Shown piece by piece: positions 1 to 9,349 of a stretch of DNA of 64,000 nucleotides. Under the pieces are notes generated by a model. That model saw nothing but the letters and a program-made list of their open reading frames with translations, had not been told where the DNA came from and ran no database searches. A program made the translations under genes and the position numbers. The stretch is taken from NCBI GenBank assembly GCA_040394475.1, contig JBEBSD010000032.1:1-64000 (forward strand), given 5' to 3'. The DNA is from JBEBSD01 sp040394475 (GTDB lineage Bacteria > Bacteroidota > Bacteroidia > Cytophagales > Spirosomataceae). Position 1 is the stretch's first letter, and each line of letters opens with the position of its first letter.

Positions 1-45
1 TGGCCTATAAAAGGTTATAAGCCTTAAGTAAATGACATTGATTCC

Positions 46-376
46 CCATTCCCCAAATGGCAACAGACAACGGCAGCGAGCCCCCCCGAGGAAATACCAT
101 CGATCCCCTACAAAATCGCCCAAACCCAAACCCCATTCCCCAAACGGCAACAGACAACGGCAGCGAGGCCCCCGAGAAAGTGCTATCGATCCCCTACAAA
201 CGCCCATTCCCCGTTGCCCATTCCCCATTCCCCAAACGACAACAGACAACGGCAGCGAGGCCCTCGAGAAAGTGCTATCGATCCCCTACAAAATCGCCCA
301 AACCCAAACCCCATTCCCCAAACGACAACAGACAACGGCAGCGAGACCCCCGAGAAAGTGCTATCGATCCCCTACA
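46..376. repeat. Four tandem copies of an 86-92 bp repeat
   Basis: The 20-base core CAACAGACAACGGCAGCGAG occurs at 61, 148, 240 and 326, giving periods of 87, 92 and 86 bp. Each copy begins with CCATTCCCCAAA and continues after the core through a C/G-rich stretch to CTATCGATCCCCTAC; copies 1 and 3 also carry AAATCGCCCAAACCC. Copy 1 is the most diverged and copy 2 has an insertion. Two of the three periods are not multiples of three, so the long open frames across it are not one repeated protein. It lies directly upstream of rdgB. Function unknown; repeat expansion is more likely than a set of operators. Confidence 0.85.
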
Positions 377-447
377 GCCCAAACCCCAACCAATCAGAAA
401 AATTCGTACATTCACATAAACTCATTCAGCATCAACCCAACCATTTC

Positions 448-1023
448 ATGCGAACCCTTTGTTTTGCTACTAACAACCCTAACAAACTGGCGGAAATCCA
501 GGGGCTGCTCGGGCAGCAATTCCTGTTACAAACGCTAAAAGAAATCGGATGTGAAGAAGAAATTCCGGAAACCCACGACACCATTCCCGAAAACTCCCGT
601 CAAAAAGCAGCCCATGTATGGACACACTACCAGGTTGACAATTTCGCGGATGACAGCGGGCTGATCATTCCGGCGCTGAACGGCGAACCAGGGGTCCATT
701 CCGCCTATTATGCCGGGCCGCAGCGCAGTGCAGCAGACAATATTCGCCTGGTGCTCGAAAAGCTACAGGCAAAAGACGACCGGAGCGCCTCCTTTCTGAC
801 CGTCATCACACTGGTTGTACAGGGAGTGTATCATACCTTTGAAGGCCGGGTCGATGGCCGGATCCTACCGGTTGCACGGGGTGGCAACGGCTTTGGCTAT
901 GACCCGATTTTTGTCCCCGACGGCACCGATAAAACATTCGCCGAAATGGCCATGGCAGAAAAAGCCCGGATAAGCCATCGTGCCCGGGCCTTTGTGAAAC
1001 TAACCCGTTTTCTCCGTTCCTAA
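448..1023 (+). CDS. rdgB: RdgB/HAM1 family non-canonical purine NTP pyrophosphatase
   Basis: A 191-residue cytosolic house-cleaning enzyme of the ITPase family, which hydrolyses ITP, dITP and XTP to monophosphates and keeps deaminated purines out of nucleic acids. Family motifs are in place: the nucleotide-binding TNNPNK at residues 8-13, the FADDSGL stretch with the catalytic acidic pair near 68-69, PGVHSAYYAG near 81-90, GGNGFGYDPIF near 145-155 and ISHRARAF near the C-terminus. The frame is open further upstream into the tandem repeat, but the ATG at 448 gives the normal family start (MRTLCFATNN) and a normal length, so the upstream part is excluded. ppk2 follows 13 bp downstream on the same strand, so the two may be cotranscribed. 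Confidence 0.95.
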   Translation: MRTLCFATNNPNKLAEIQGLLGQQFLLQTLKEIGCEEEIPETHDTIPENSRQKAAHVWTHYQVDNFADDSGLIIPALNGEPGVHSAYYAGPQRSAADNIRLVLEKLQAKDDRSASFLTVITLVVQGVYHTFEGRVDGRILPVARGGNGFGYDPIFVPDGTDKTFAEMAMAEKARISHRARAFVKLTRFLRS

Positions 1024-1036
1024 CCTACTATTTCCT

Positions 1037-1930
1037 ATGGGCCATTTTTCCAGTAAAGACTTCCGTTTCGACGGTAGCAAACCTTTTCAGATCGCCGGTA
1101 CTCCTACCAAGATCAAAGACATTTACGATAACAAGAAGGAATACGAAGAGATGCTTTCCGATTCCATTAAAGAACTGGACGCCCTTCAAAACCTCATGTA
1201 TGCCCACAATCGCTATGGATTGCTTGTTATTTTCCAGGCATTGGATGCGGCCGGGAAAGACGGCACCGTACGGCACGTGCTTTCAGGTGTTAACCCGGCG
1301 GGCATCAGGGTCTATTCCTTCAAGCGGCCCAGTTCACTGGAACTGGAACACGACTACCTTTGGCGCCATTCCAAGGAACTCCCGGAAAGGGGCAGCATTA
1401 CCATTTTCAACCGGAGCTATTACGAGGAGGTGCTGGTGGTAAAAGTGCATCCGGAAATCCTTCAGAACGTTCAGCTATTGCCCGATGAATTGAAACAGCA
1501 TGCCGACAAGGTGATGAAGAAACGCTACAAAGACATCGGGAATTTCGAAAAATTCCTCTACCGGAACGGGATACGGGTAGTGAAGTTCTTCTTGAACATC
1601 TCCATGAAAGAACAGTCGGAACGCCTCATAGAGCGGATTCAGGACCCTACCAAAAACTGGAAATTTGAAGAAGACGACGTAAAGGAGCGGGATTATTGGG
1701 ACGCCTATATGCAGGCATTCGAAACCTGCATCAATGCCACTGCCCATGAAAAGGCGCCCTGGTACGTAATACCCGCCGACGACAAGAAAAACATGCGCCT
1801 CATCGTGGGCAAGATCATTGGGGAAGAACTCAAAAAAATGGATATGAGCTATCCCAAAACCAGTGACGAACGGGCCGCCCGGCTTCAGGAGTACATCAGC
1901 GTCATACAGGCCCAGAACAAGGCTACCTGA
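1037..1930 (+). CDS. ppk2: PPK2 family polyphosphate kinase
   Basis: A 297-residue PPK2-type enzyme that transfers phosphate between inorganic polyphosphate and nucleotides (NDP or NMP to NTP, or the reverse). The Walker A-like loop DAAGKDG is at about 70-76, the second conserved block NRSYYEEVLVVKVHP at about 124-138, and the region containing RIQDPTKNWKF and the acidic DDVKERDYWD follows, as in single-domain PPK2 proteins. Length is normal. It sits 13 bp after rdgB and ends at a convergent hairpin terminator. Class (I, II or III) and preferred nucleotide cannot be read from the sequence alone. Confidence 0.9.
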   Translation: MGHFSSKDFRFDGSKPFQIAGTPTKIKDIYDNKKEYEEMLSDSIKELDALQNLMYAHNRYGLLVIFQALDAAGKDGTVRHVLSGVNPAGIRVYSFKRPSSLELEHDYLWRHSKELPERGSITIFNRSYYEEVLVVKVHPEILQNVQLLPDELKQHADKVMKKRYKDIGNFEKFLYRNGIRVVKFFLNISMKEQSERLIERIQDPTKNWKFEEDDVKERDYWDAYMQAFETCINATAHEKAPWYVIPADDKKNMRLIVGKIIGEELKKMDMSYPKTSDERAARLQEYISVIQAQNKAT

Positions 1931-1944
1931 CTCCTTTTAACTAC

Positions 1945-1979
1945 CAACACCGAAAAGAGAATACCTCTTTCCGGTGTTG
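1945..1979. terminator. Bidirectional hairpin terminator between ppk2 and the coiled-coil gene
   Basis: The arm CAACACCG at 1945-1952 pairs with CGGTGTTG at 1972-1979; the stem continues for six more pairs (AAAGAG with CTCTTT) after one mismatch and closes on a five-base loop. It lies between two convergent stop codons and is A/T-rich on both flanks, as expected for a shared terminator. Confidence 0.65.
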
Positions 1980-2015
1980 ATTCATTTACTGGTCGGATAT
2001 AGATCGAAATAAGAA

Positions 2016-2969
2016 TTACTTGATGACGAAATTACTGTCACCGATTTTGAACCCCTCTGCAAACAACTGCACATTATAGGTGCCCGGGCGGAATTGACTG
2101 GCATAATCATACACCATTTCCACTTTCTGGTTGCTATTGGTATAGGCTACAATTTCGCGTGCGGAAAATTTGGCGTCCTCTCCTTCTACCGTGCTGAACT
2201 GGCCGCCGCTGATCGCTTCATCTGCCAGGATCGCCCCGTTAGGATCCAACACCCGAAGGTAAATTTCTTTGTTTTCCTGCGCGGTCAAAGGATTTTCGGC
2301 CAGGTTGAAGGCAACCTTGATTTTATCGACTCTTTTTGCCTTGTACGTATTCCTGTCCTTTTCCTTCCCACGGCTGTTAATCGTCGTGACATTCATGTTC
2401 TGTGCTTTCAGTGCAGCAGCCAAGTTCACCTTATCGGCAAGCTCCTTGTTAGCGCTACTGAAGAGAGTCACCGTATCCGAGAGTTCCTGCTGACGGCGTA
2501 CAAGTTCAGAATGCTCGGAAACAAGGGTCCCCAGTTCCATGTTTAAGGAATCACTCATCGCTACCAGCCGCTCATTGTCAGCCTTGAGCTGGGCAATTTC
2601 CTCGTCTTTTTCCGTCAGGAATTTTTCATAATCTTTGATTTTGGCCAGGTACTTATTTGTTTGTACCCGATCACCCCGTCTCAGATTCGCAAGATCCCCT
2701 TCCAAACGTGCTTTTACTTTTTCAAGTTCTGAGAGATCACCGCCTAAACGGGTCACCTCCGCGATCTTCTGGTCCAGCGCTACTGCCACTGAATCCAGTT
2801 TTGTTTTCGTGAAAGCCAGCTCTCTGGCCTTCGCCACAATTTCAGTTTCCTGTTTCGTAAGTTCCTGCTTCTGTTGTAAAAAAAGGAAGCCAAAAACACC
2901 TGCGACCAATGCCAGGAGGCCGGCAACTATCCAGGGTGTGGAATTTTGATTACTCGATTGATTTGACAT
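2016..2969 (-). CDS. Membrane-anchored coiled-coil envelope protein, function unknown
   Basis: A 317-residue protein with a short polar N-terminus, one transmembrane segment at about 13-31 (WIVAGLLALVAGVFGFLFL), then a heptad-rich helical region to about 190 full of E, K, Q and L (for example KVKARLEGDLANL), and a C-terminal domain of about 110 residues that looks beta-rich (VAFNLAENPLTAQENKEIYLRV to the end, GDSNFVIK). The likely topology is an inner-membrane anchor with a periplasmic rod and terminal domain. I recognise the architecture from uncharacterised Bacteroidota proteins but know of no assigned function. It is monocistronic, convergent with ppk2. Confidence 0.75.
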   Translation of the reverse strand: MSNQSSNQNSTPWIVAGLLALVAGVFGFLFLQQKQELTKQETEIVAKARELAFTKTKLDSVAVALDQKIAEVTRLGGDLSELEKVKARLEGDLANLRRGDRVQTNKYLAKIKDYEKFLTEKDEEIAQLKADNERLVAMSDSLNMELGTLVSEHSELVRRQQELSDTVTLFSSANKELADKVNLAAALKAQNMNVTTINSRGKEKDRNTYKAKRVDKIKVAFNLAENPLTAQENKEIYLRVLDPNGAILADEAISGGQFSTVEGEDAKFSAREIVAYTNSNQKVEMVYDYASQFRPGTYNVQLFAEGFKIGDSNFVIK

Positions 2970-3244
2970 TGGAAATTAATGTTAGTACTGTCAGATATAG
3001 TTGGTATGCCGGATACTTCCCGCATTTGATCAGTCCCGCTAAAAAAGTTATGCCAACCACTCGCGAACCGGGTCTCAGACTGCCCGCGACAGGGCGCCCT
3101 TCTCTCATAAAACCCGCTAATTGCTCAATTTTTAAAGGTTTCGCGCAACGAATACATTCTTTCCCGCCAGGCAGTATCTATGGTAAATCCAAAAAAATAC
3201 CAGCAGCCCTGGTAGCTGCCCTCTACAATATTCCCCATTATGCA

Positions 3245-3279
3245 ACAATCCTCCGCAGCTTACAACGGCGGAGGATTGT
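3245..3279 (-). terminator. Perfect 12-bp stem-loop downstream of the RND operon
   Basis: ACAATCCTCCGC at 3245-3256 is the exact reverse complement of GCGGAGGATTGT at 3268-3279, with an 11-base loop. It lies 28 bp beyond the stop codon of the RND pump and so probably ends the efflux operon. The minus-strand flank has no strong T-run, so factor-dependent termination or 3'-end protection is possible. The rest of the 337-bp gap (2970-3306) shows no gene. Confidence 0.6.
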
Positions 3280-3306
3280 CCTATTCAAATCTGCTTAATC
3301 ACTACT

Positions 3307-6300
3307 TTATGCTACGGGCGCATCAGAAACCGGCTTCTTCCGAAACCATTTGTCCCGAATCTTCTCATTCACATAGTACATACAAGGTACCATCACCAGC
3401 GTCAGCACCGTAGAGAATGTCAATCCAAAGATAATCGTCCATGCCAGAATATTCCAAAAAACGGCGCTGGGACCCCCAATGATCAAATGAGGAGACAAGT
3501 CACGGAACAGTCCTACAAAATCGACTGTGATCCCGAATGCCAGAGGGATAAGCCCTAATACTGCCGCTGAGGCGGTCAGCAGGACCGGAGTCAGACGAAT
3601 CGCCCCACCTTCAATAATTGCTTCCCGCATGGGTACCCCGCGGTCTCTCAGCTCATCAATGAATTCGATCAGCAGGATGCCGTTCTTCACCACAATACCT
3701 GCCAGGGCGATCATCCCTACCCCCGACATAATGATGGAAAACTCCTTGTCAAAAATCACAAACCCGAGGAAAACCCCGATCAGTGACAAAACGATGGTAA
3801 AGAAAATAATGAAGGGTTTTACAACCGAATTGAACTGCGTTGCCAGGATCAGGTAAATCAGGAGGATGGCCGCCAGAAAGGCGACTCCAAGGAAGGCCAT
3901 CGACTCCGCCTGCTCCTCTTGTTCTCCTCCCATTTTAATCGTATACCCGTTCGGGACATCCATTTGCTCGACCAGCTTGTTGATCTGCCCTACAATCTCA
4001 TTGGCATTGTACCCTGGTACCACATCCGAACTCAGTGTAACGATACGGTTCTGGTCTTTCCGGTTGATCTGGCTGAACGTGGTGGAGTAGCGAATATTGG
4101 TCACTGCCGTAATAGGCACCTGCCGCAAGGCTCCGCCCATGTTCATGTCCCGGTAAACGATATTCATGCTCATCAGCCGCTCAAGGTGCTCCCGGTCGTC
4201 CTTTTTCAGCCGCACCATAATCGGGTATTCATCCTTGTCGTCACGGAACTTGGATACCTCCAGTCCGAATAACCCGGTACGGACAGCCATCGCAATCTGC
4301 TGGGAACTGATTCCTTCCCGCTGCGCTTTCTCCCGGTCTATTTCAATGACAATCTCCGGCTTATTGGTCACCAGGTCCGAACGCAGCTGATCGATCCCCT
4401 CAATACCCGATGCCTCCACCTCTTCCAATACATCCTTTTCCAGTTTTTGCAATACCGTGAAATCGTCCCCGGTAATCTCAATCGCAATCGGCTTCCCGGT
4501 CGGAGGGCCGGTTGCCTCCTGCTCTACGGAGATTTCCGTTCCCGGAATATCCGAAACAGCATCCCGGATTTTATTCAGAACAACCTTAGAAGAGCGGCCG
4601 CCGCGTTCCGTACCGTATACAAAAGCTACCGTTACCTTTGATTTATGCGGTGTCGCCGCCCGGTCCGGATTATAGGGATCGCCGGCATTTTTACCGACAT
4701 TGGCAATAACCGAATTAACCATATCCAGTACCTGCTCGTCTTCCAACACTTTAAACACCCGTTCCTCGATAATTTTGGTAACGGAATCCGTCACCCGGGC
4801 ATCGGTCCCGATCGGCAGTTTATTGTACACATATACATAGTCCGGATCACCGCTCGGGAAAAAGACCACATTGGGAGAGGCGATATAGGTGATGACAAAC
4901 GTCATGATGAGCAGTGCAAACATCGCGATAATCGCTCCCACCGGCCGCCATCCCTGCAGCATCCAGCTGATGAGCTTCTTATAACCTGATTTCAGGGCAG
5001 GTAATAACCGGTCCTGAAACGGCACCAGAATGCGGGGCGTCAGAATGTAGTGGTTGAAAATGTACAGCAACAAGATCAGCACAAAGAAGTTGCCTACTCC
5101 CCTGTCGATGGCATACCCCACAAGCGCGGCGATTCCCAGTATTACCAACGGCCGGCGAATGGCCCGGAAGCTGGTATCATGCGTCTTCTTCTCGTCTTCG
5201 TGTCTTCCCATAAACGACACCGCAAAAACAGGGTTCATGACATACGCCACAAAAAGCGAGGCGCCCAGTGTAATGATCAGGGTGAGGGGCATAAATTTCA
5301 TAAACTCCCCTACAATACCCGTCCAGAAAAGCAACGGGAAGAAAGGGGCGATGGTCGTCAGGGTACCCGACAGCACCGGCACAAACACCTCTCCGGCCGC
5401 TGCCTTTACGGCCTGCTGGATCGTCCAGTCGCGGTGTTGGTTAAACAACCGGTGGGTGTTTTCGATCACCACAATGGCGTCATCCACCACCAATCCGATC
5501 CCGAGCAGAAAGGCAAACAATACGATGGTGTTCAATGTAAAGGTAGTACCCGCTATCGGCCCGATGATCGGCATGAGCACAAAAGCAACCAGTGCCGAAA
5601 GCGGCACCGAAAGCGCCACAAAAATCGCATCCCGGACACCCATAAAAAACATGAGCACACAGACCACAAAGATAAAGCCCAGGATGACCGTATTAATAAG
5701 ATCGTGGAGATCCGCGCGGGTCTGCACCGACTGGTCGGCAGTTATTTTGATGTCGAGCCCCTCGGGGAACCGGTTTTCCTGGTATTCTTTGATAACCTCC
5801 TGAATATTGTCGGAAGCTTCGACCAGGTTTTCCCCCGATCGTTTGATTACATTCAGCGTAATGACCGATTTATTATCCAGACGGGCAAAATCCTGCTGCT
5901 CCTCAAAACTATCGATCACTTCTGCCACATCGCCCAACCGTACGACAGCACCCGTGTTGGTACGGATACGCATGTCGGCCATGTCCCTGACATCGGTGTA
6001 TTCACCTTTTACCCGCAACGTACGCCGCACACCTTTTACGTTCAGCTCTCCGCCGGAGATATTGATATTTTCGCCTTGCAAACCCGCCTGGATATCAAAG
6101 AATGTCAGGCCGGTAGCCTGCATCCGGGACAAGTCCACATTGATCTGGATCTCCCGGTTCAGGGCTCCCAGAATATCGACCCGCGTGATTTCCGGCAATG
6201 CTTCCATCCCATCCTGAAGATCCTCTGCAAATTCCTTCAACTGCTTGAGTGAAAAATTTCCGGCAATGTTGACATTCATGATCGGGAACTCCGAAAAGTT

Positions 6301-6720
6301 AACATCCTGTGCAGTAGGGCCTGAATCCAGCTCCTGCGGCAAATCCGTCTTCGCCTTGTCAATCGCATCCCTTACCCGCTGAAGCGCATCTTCCACCTGT
6401 ACATTCGGTGTAAACTCTACCAGGATTACCGATACATCCTGCAAGGCATTGGATTTGATCCGTTTCACCCCGTTGAGCGATTTAAGCTGCTTCTCGATGG
6501 GTTTGTTAATCGTATTCTCAATATCGGCAGGAGCTGTTCCGAAGTAAATGGTATTAATATAGATCTGGGGAATCTTAATATCCGGGAATTGCTCTTTGGG
6601 CAATGAATTGTATATCGTAAAACCGGCCAACGTAATGATGAACGTAAAGATGTACACAGTCGTACGGTTCTCTACGCACCAATTCGTAAAGCTCATTGTT
6701 TTGTATTCATGAAATTTCAT
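3307..6720 (-). CDS. RND family multidrug/solute efflux pump (AcrB-like inner membrane subunit)
   Basis: A 1137-residue inner-membrane pump of the hydrophobe/amphiphile efflux class, driving substrates out by proton antiport through a tripartite complex. The N-terminal segment (TTVYIFTFIITLAGFTIYN) leads into a large periplasmic porter domain. The first transmembrane bundle contains LLGIGLVVDDAIVVIEN, with the adjacent Asp pair of the proton relay, and a second bundle near the C-terminus carries GIVVKNGILLIEFIDE. It is slightly longer than AcrB (about 1050) because of an extra hydrophobic stretch near 540-600. It is the last gene of a four-gene operon; the fusion-protein gene ends 78 bp upstream. 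Substrate is unknown; the TetR gene heading the operon suggests induction by a small hydrophobic compound. Confidence 0.93.
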   Translation of the reverse strand: MKFHEYKTMSFTNWCVENRTTVYIFTFIITLAGFTIYNSLPKEQFPDIKIPQIYINTIYFGTAPADIENTINKPIEKQLKSLNGVKRIKSNALQDVSVILVEFTPNVQVEDALQRVRDAIDKAKTDLPQELDSGPTAQDVNFSEFPIMNVNIAGNFSLKQLKEFAEDLQDGMEALPEITRVDILGALNREIQINVDLSRMQATGLTFFDIQAGLQGENINISGGELNVKGVRRTLRVKGEYTDVRDMADMRIRTNTGAVVRLGDVAEVIDSFEEQQDFARLDNKSVITLNVIKRSGENLVEASDNIQEVIKEYQENRFPEGLDIKITADQSVQTRADLHDLINTVILGFIFVVCVLMFFMGVRDAIFVALSVPLSALVAFVLMPIIGPIAGTTFTLNTIVLFAFLLGIGLVVDDAIVVIENTHRLFNQHRDWTIQQAVKAAAGEVFVPVLSGTLTTIAPFFPLLFWTGIVGEFMKFMPLTLIITLGASLFVAYVMNPVFAVSFMGRHEDEKKTHDTSFRAIRRPLVILGIAALVGYAIDRGVGNFFVLILLLYIFNHYILTPRILVPFQDRLLPALKSGYKKLISWMLQGWRPVGAIIAMFALLIMTFVITYIASPNVVFFPSGDPDYVYVYNKLPIGTDARVTDSVTKIIEERVFKVLEDEQVLDMVNSVIANVGKNAGDPYNPDRAATPHKSKVTVAFVYGTERGGRSSKVVLNKIRDAVSDIPGTEISVEQEATGPPTGKPIAIEITGDDFTVLQKLEKDVLEEVEASGIEGIDQLRSDLVTNKPEIVIEIDREKAQREGISSQQIAMAVRTGLFGLEVSKFRDDKDEYPIMVRLKKDDREHLERLMSMNIVYRDMNMGGALRQVPITAVTNIRYSTTFSQINRKDQNRIVTLSSDVVPGYNANEIVGQINKLVEQMDVPNGYTIKMGGEQEEQAESMAFLGVAFLAAILLIYLILATQFNSVVKPFIIFFTIVLSLIGVFLGFVIFDKEFSIIMSGVGMIALAGIVVKNGILLIEFIDELRDRGVPMREAIIEGGAIRLTPVLLTASAAVLGLIPLAFGITVDFVGLFRDLSPHLIIGGPSAVFWNILAWTIIFGLTFSTVLTLVMVPCMYYVNEKIRDKWFRKKPVSDAPVA

Positions 6721-6798
6721 ACAGTTCTGTTTAAAAAAGGTTGACTACGTCAGACCACCCTTCCTGAAAGGACAGGCCCTCCGCTTCATTAGGAACCA

Positions 6799-7932
6799 TT
6801 AATAACTGATCGGCTGACCGTCCACGACTTCCTGATACCCCTGTGTGATGAGCAGGTCTCCGGCCGACAGGCCGCTCACTATTTCAATTTTACCATTGTA
6901 ACTGAGCCCGGTAGTTACCCGCCTGGCCCGTGCTACCCGCTCCGTACCCTCCGCTACAAATACAACCTGCCCTTCCTCCGTACTCTGGACGTAATTCTGG
7001 TCTACTACCAGGGCGTCTTTCCGGTTGGCATCGTTGATTTGTATGCGCGCCATCATGTTCGGTTTCAGATCGGTCGACGAAGGCAGATTCGCTTCAATCG
7101 TAAACGTCCGTGTTAACGGGTCTACCGTCGTGCTGACAAAGGATATCCTGGCAGTATATTCTTTTTGTAAATCCGGAAACTGCACCACCACGGGGTCCCC
7201 TTTTTTGACACTGGCCGCGTACGCATCTGCTACCTTGGCCGTCACTTTCAGGTTACTCAGGTTCACCACCCGCACGATTCCCATTCCCGGGGAGGCCAGT
7301 TCTCCTACCCGGACGTTGACCAGGTCGACTACTCCGGCGATCGGGGAGACAACCTCCGACTGGTTGAGCTGAGTAGCAAGCGTTACAAGCTTCTTTTCCA
7401 GTGCCTCCTTATTGTTTTGCGCCTGCAGGTACTGGATTTCGGTCCCGATCTTCTGGTCCCACAGGTTCTTTTGTTTTTCATACAAGGTGGTCACCAGGGC
7501 GAGCTGGGTTTTCACTTCTTCGACAGACTCTCTCAGGATACTGTCGTCTATCTTGGCAATCGGGCTGCCAACCTTTACATAATCCCCCTCTCTGACATGC
7601 ATGTGCGTCACCGCTCCGCCCGTTTTAGGAGTCACCAGCACACTGTTTTTTGCATCGACTGCCCCTTGCAGTTCGATATAATGCTGAAACAGCACCGGTT
7701 CCAGCACGCCAACAACGACTCCCTTCCTCCGGGCCTCGCTTGCCGCCTTACTCGTATCCAGCTGTGCTATTTCCTTTTCCAGGGTTTTTATCTGGCCTGC
7801 AATGGTCTGCTGCTGTGTTTTCAACTTGGTCAGTTCTCCCTTTTTTGCTTCCAGGCCCTGTTTTTCCTGTCCTCCCCCGCAAGCCAGCAACGCCAGGGTC
7901 ATTATAGGTATCAGTAAATAATTCCGTAACAT
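6799..7932 (-). CDS. RND efflux periplasmic adaptor (membrane-fusion lipoprotein)
   Basis: A 377-residue HlyD/AcrA-type adaptor that links the RND pump to the outer-membrane channel. From the chosen ATG at 7932 it begins MLRNYLLIPIMTLALLACGG, a lipoprotein signal with the modified Cys after LALLA. It then has a short coiled coil (KKGELTKLKTQQQTIAGQIK), a lipoyl-like half (VTPKTGGAVTHMHVREGDYV), a helical hairpin, the second lipoyl half and beta-barrel/membrane-proximal domains ending GYQEVVDGQPISY. An in-frame ATG at 8040 would add 36 residues, overlap the channel gene and bury the signal peptide, so it was rejected. The short hairpin resembles metal/multidrug adaptors of Bacteroidota rather than AcrA itself. 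Confidence 0.92.
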   Translation of the reverse strand: MLRNYLLIPIMTLALLACGGGQEKQGLEAKKGELTKLKTQQQTIAGQIKTLEKEIAQLDTSKAASEARRKGVVVGVLEPVLFQHYIELQGAVDAKNSVLVTPKTGGAVTHMHVREGDYVKVGSPIAKIDDSILRESVEEVKTQLALVTTLYEKQKNLWDQKIGTEIQYLQAQNNKEALEKKLVTLATQLNQSEVVSPIAGVVDLVNVRVGELASPGMGIVRVVNLSNLKVTAKVADAYAASVKKGDPVVVQFPDLQKEYTARISFVSTTVDPLTRTFTIEANLPSSTDLKPNMMARIQINDANRKDALVVDQNYVQSTEEGQVVFVAEGTERVARARRVTTGLSYNGKIEIVSGLSAGDLLITQGYQEVVDGQPISY

Positions 7933-7987
7933 CGTGATCGTTATTTTGAGTGATATGATTTGTAATAGTTTGTGAAAAGTCACCTTA

Positions 7988-9349
7988 TTATTTTCCGCGG
8001 TAAAGTTCCCCCAATGCCTTCTGCAAGTCGACCTTGGCAATCAGGAGATCATAGAGTGCCGCATAATAATTGGTCTGAGCCTCCTTCATAGATGATTCGG
8101 CATTGATAACTTCTATATTTGAGCCTACCCCTTCCTTGTATTTGATGCGGGAAACCCGGACCACCTCCTTTGCCAGGTCTATATTCCGCTGATGGGTCAC
8201 CAGGGTCTCCAGGGCATTCGTCATACTCACATCGGCCTGTTTGACTTCCAGGTCTATGGATTGTTCGAGCAAGTTTTTATTATTGAGGATTTTATCCAGC
8301 GCGATGCGTTTCTGCTGCAGCTGGTAATGTTTCGAAAGTCCGTCAAAGATCGGCACCTGCAGGTTGAGATTGAAAGCCGCATTGTTAAACCACTTGGAGC
8401 CAAATAATTCCCCGAAATTGTTCTGGCCGTTATTGTGTCCATACCCCAGCGAAGCAGAAACTACAGGCAGGTAACCGCTTCTCACGTTCCGGATATCCAG
8501 CTCCGCCAGCTTGCCCTGCGTTTGCAGAAGCGAATGCTCGATCCGGTTCGAATAATCGACGGCAGAGCGTGCACTCAACGTCCTGAATTCATCCAGGTTG
8601 AGAGCGGGATCCAATTGCTCGCTCAGTTCCAGGGGTTCTTCCTGGCCCATCCCCATCTGGAACTTCAGCAGCGCCTTACTGAGCGCTATCAGGTTGGTTA
8701 CCTTTTGCTTTTCGGAAAGGAGATTGTTGCGCTGCACTTCAATCCGGTCGACATCTATGCGTTCGACAAAACCGGCCTTATTCATTTCCTGAGTCTCCCT
8801 GAATAAGGTATCCAGCCGTTCCAGGTTCAGATTCAGCACCTTGGCCTGCTCTTCTGCTACCTGCGCCGAATAATAGGCTTTGCTCACGGCTTCCGCAACG
8901 GCAACCTCCGATTGTGTAATTCCTTTTTGTGCCAGCTCACGGTAAGTAGCCGCTGCCTTGAGCCCGACGAAATAAGATCCGTTGAACAATAGCTGGTTCC
9001 AGGTGGCGCCAAACATTCCCGAATGCCTGATCCCGAACTCCAGCGCCAGCGGAGGAGCATCTGCGGGGGCATTCGGATCGGCAAAATTGGCCGGTACAAT
9101 AAACTTTTGAATAATCAGGTTATTGGTATATCCCGCGTTAGCACTCACCTGGGGCAGCCCGATGGCCCGTGTTTCCCCGATCTTCGCCTCCGCTGCTACC
9201 AGGTCCAGCTGTGCATTCTTTACGGTACCATTTTTTTGCAACGCATACTCAATCGCCTGTTGTAATGAAAAGTGCTCCTGGGCACTGGAAGGAAGTATTC
9301 CGCCCGCCAGCAAAAGCAGTATCATCGGATACGTTTTAAACAGCTTCAT
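7988..9349 (-). CDS. TolC-like outer-membrane efflux channel
   Basis: A 453-residue outer membrane efflux protein forming the exit duct of the tripartite pump. It starts with a Sec signal (MKLFKTYPMILLLLAGGILPSSA). The mature part shows the two-fold TolC repeat: FSLQQAIEYALQKNGTVKNA opens the first half and typical repeat helices (VKQADVSMTNALETLV, INAESSMKEAQTNYYAALYD) fill the second. Its ATG overlaps the TetR stop by four bases (ATGA), so translation of the two is probably coupled. The adaptor start is 55 bp downstream. Confidence 0.93.
   Translation of the reverse strand: MKLFKTYPMILLLLAGGILPSSAQEHFSLQQAIEYALQKNGTVKNAQLDLVAAEAKIGETRAIGLPQVSANAGYTNNLIIQKFIVPANFADPNAPADAPPLALEFGIRHSGMFGATWNQLLFNGSYFVGLKAAATYRELAQKGITQSEVAVAEAVSKAYYSAQVAEEQAKVLNLNLERLDTLFRETQEMNKAGFVERIDVDRIEVQRNNLLSEKQKVTNLIALSKALLKFQMGMGQEEPLELSEQLDPALNLDEFRTLSARSAVDYSNRIEHSLLQTQGKLAELDIRNVRSGYLPVVSASLGYGHNNGQNNFGELFGSKWFNNAAFNLNLQVPIFDGLSKHYQLQQKRIALDKILNNKNLLEQSIDLEVKQADVSMTNALETLVTHQRNIDLAKEVVRVSRIKYKEGVGSNIEVINAESSMKEAQTNYYAALYDLLIAKVDLQKALGELYRGK

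Noticed and set aside
46..376. CRISPR array
   Set aside because: Units are too long and are contiguous tandem copies; most of each unit is conserved, so there are no unique spacers, and no cas genes are present.
32..447. Open frames running through the tandem repeat into or beside rdgB
   Set aside because: They reflect the repeat's base composition; rdgB has a clear family start at 448 and the upstream residues are low-complexity and unlike any RdgB.
5050..6252. 400-codon plus-strand frame opposite the RND pump gene
   Set aside because: The minus strand carries a full-length pump with all family motifs; the opposite frame is rich in His, Arg and Gln with no recognisable domain, typical of an antisense shadow.
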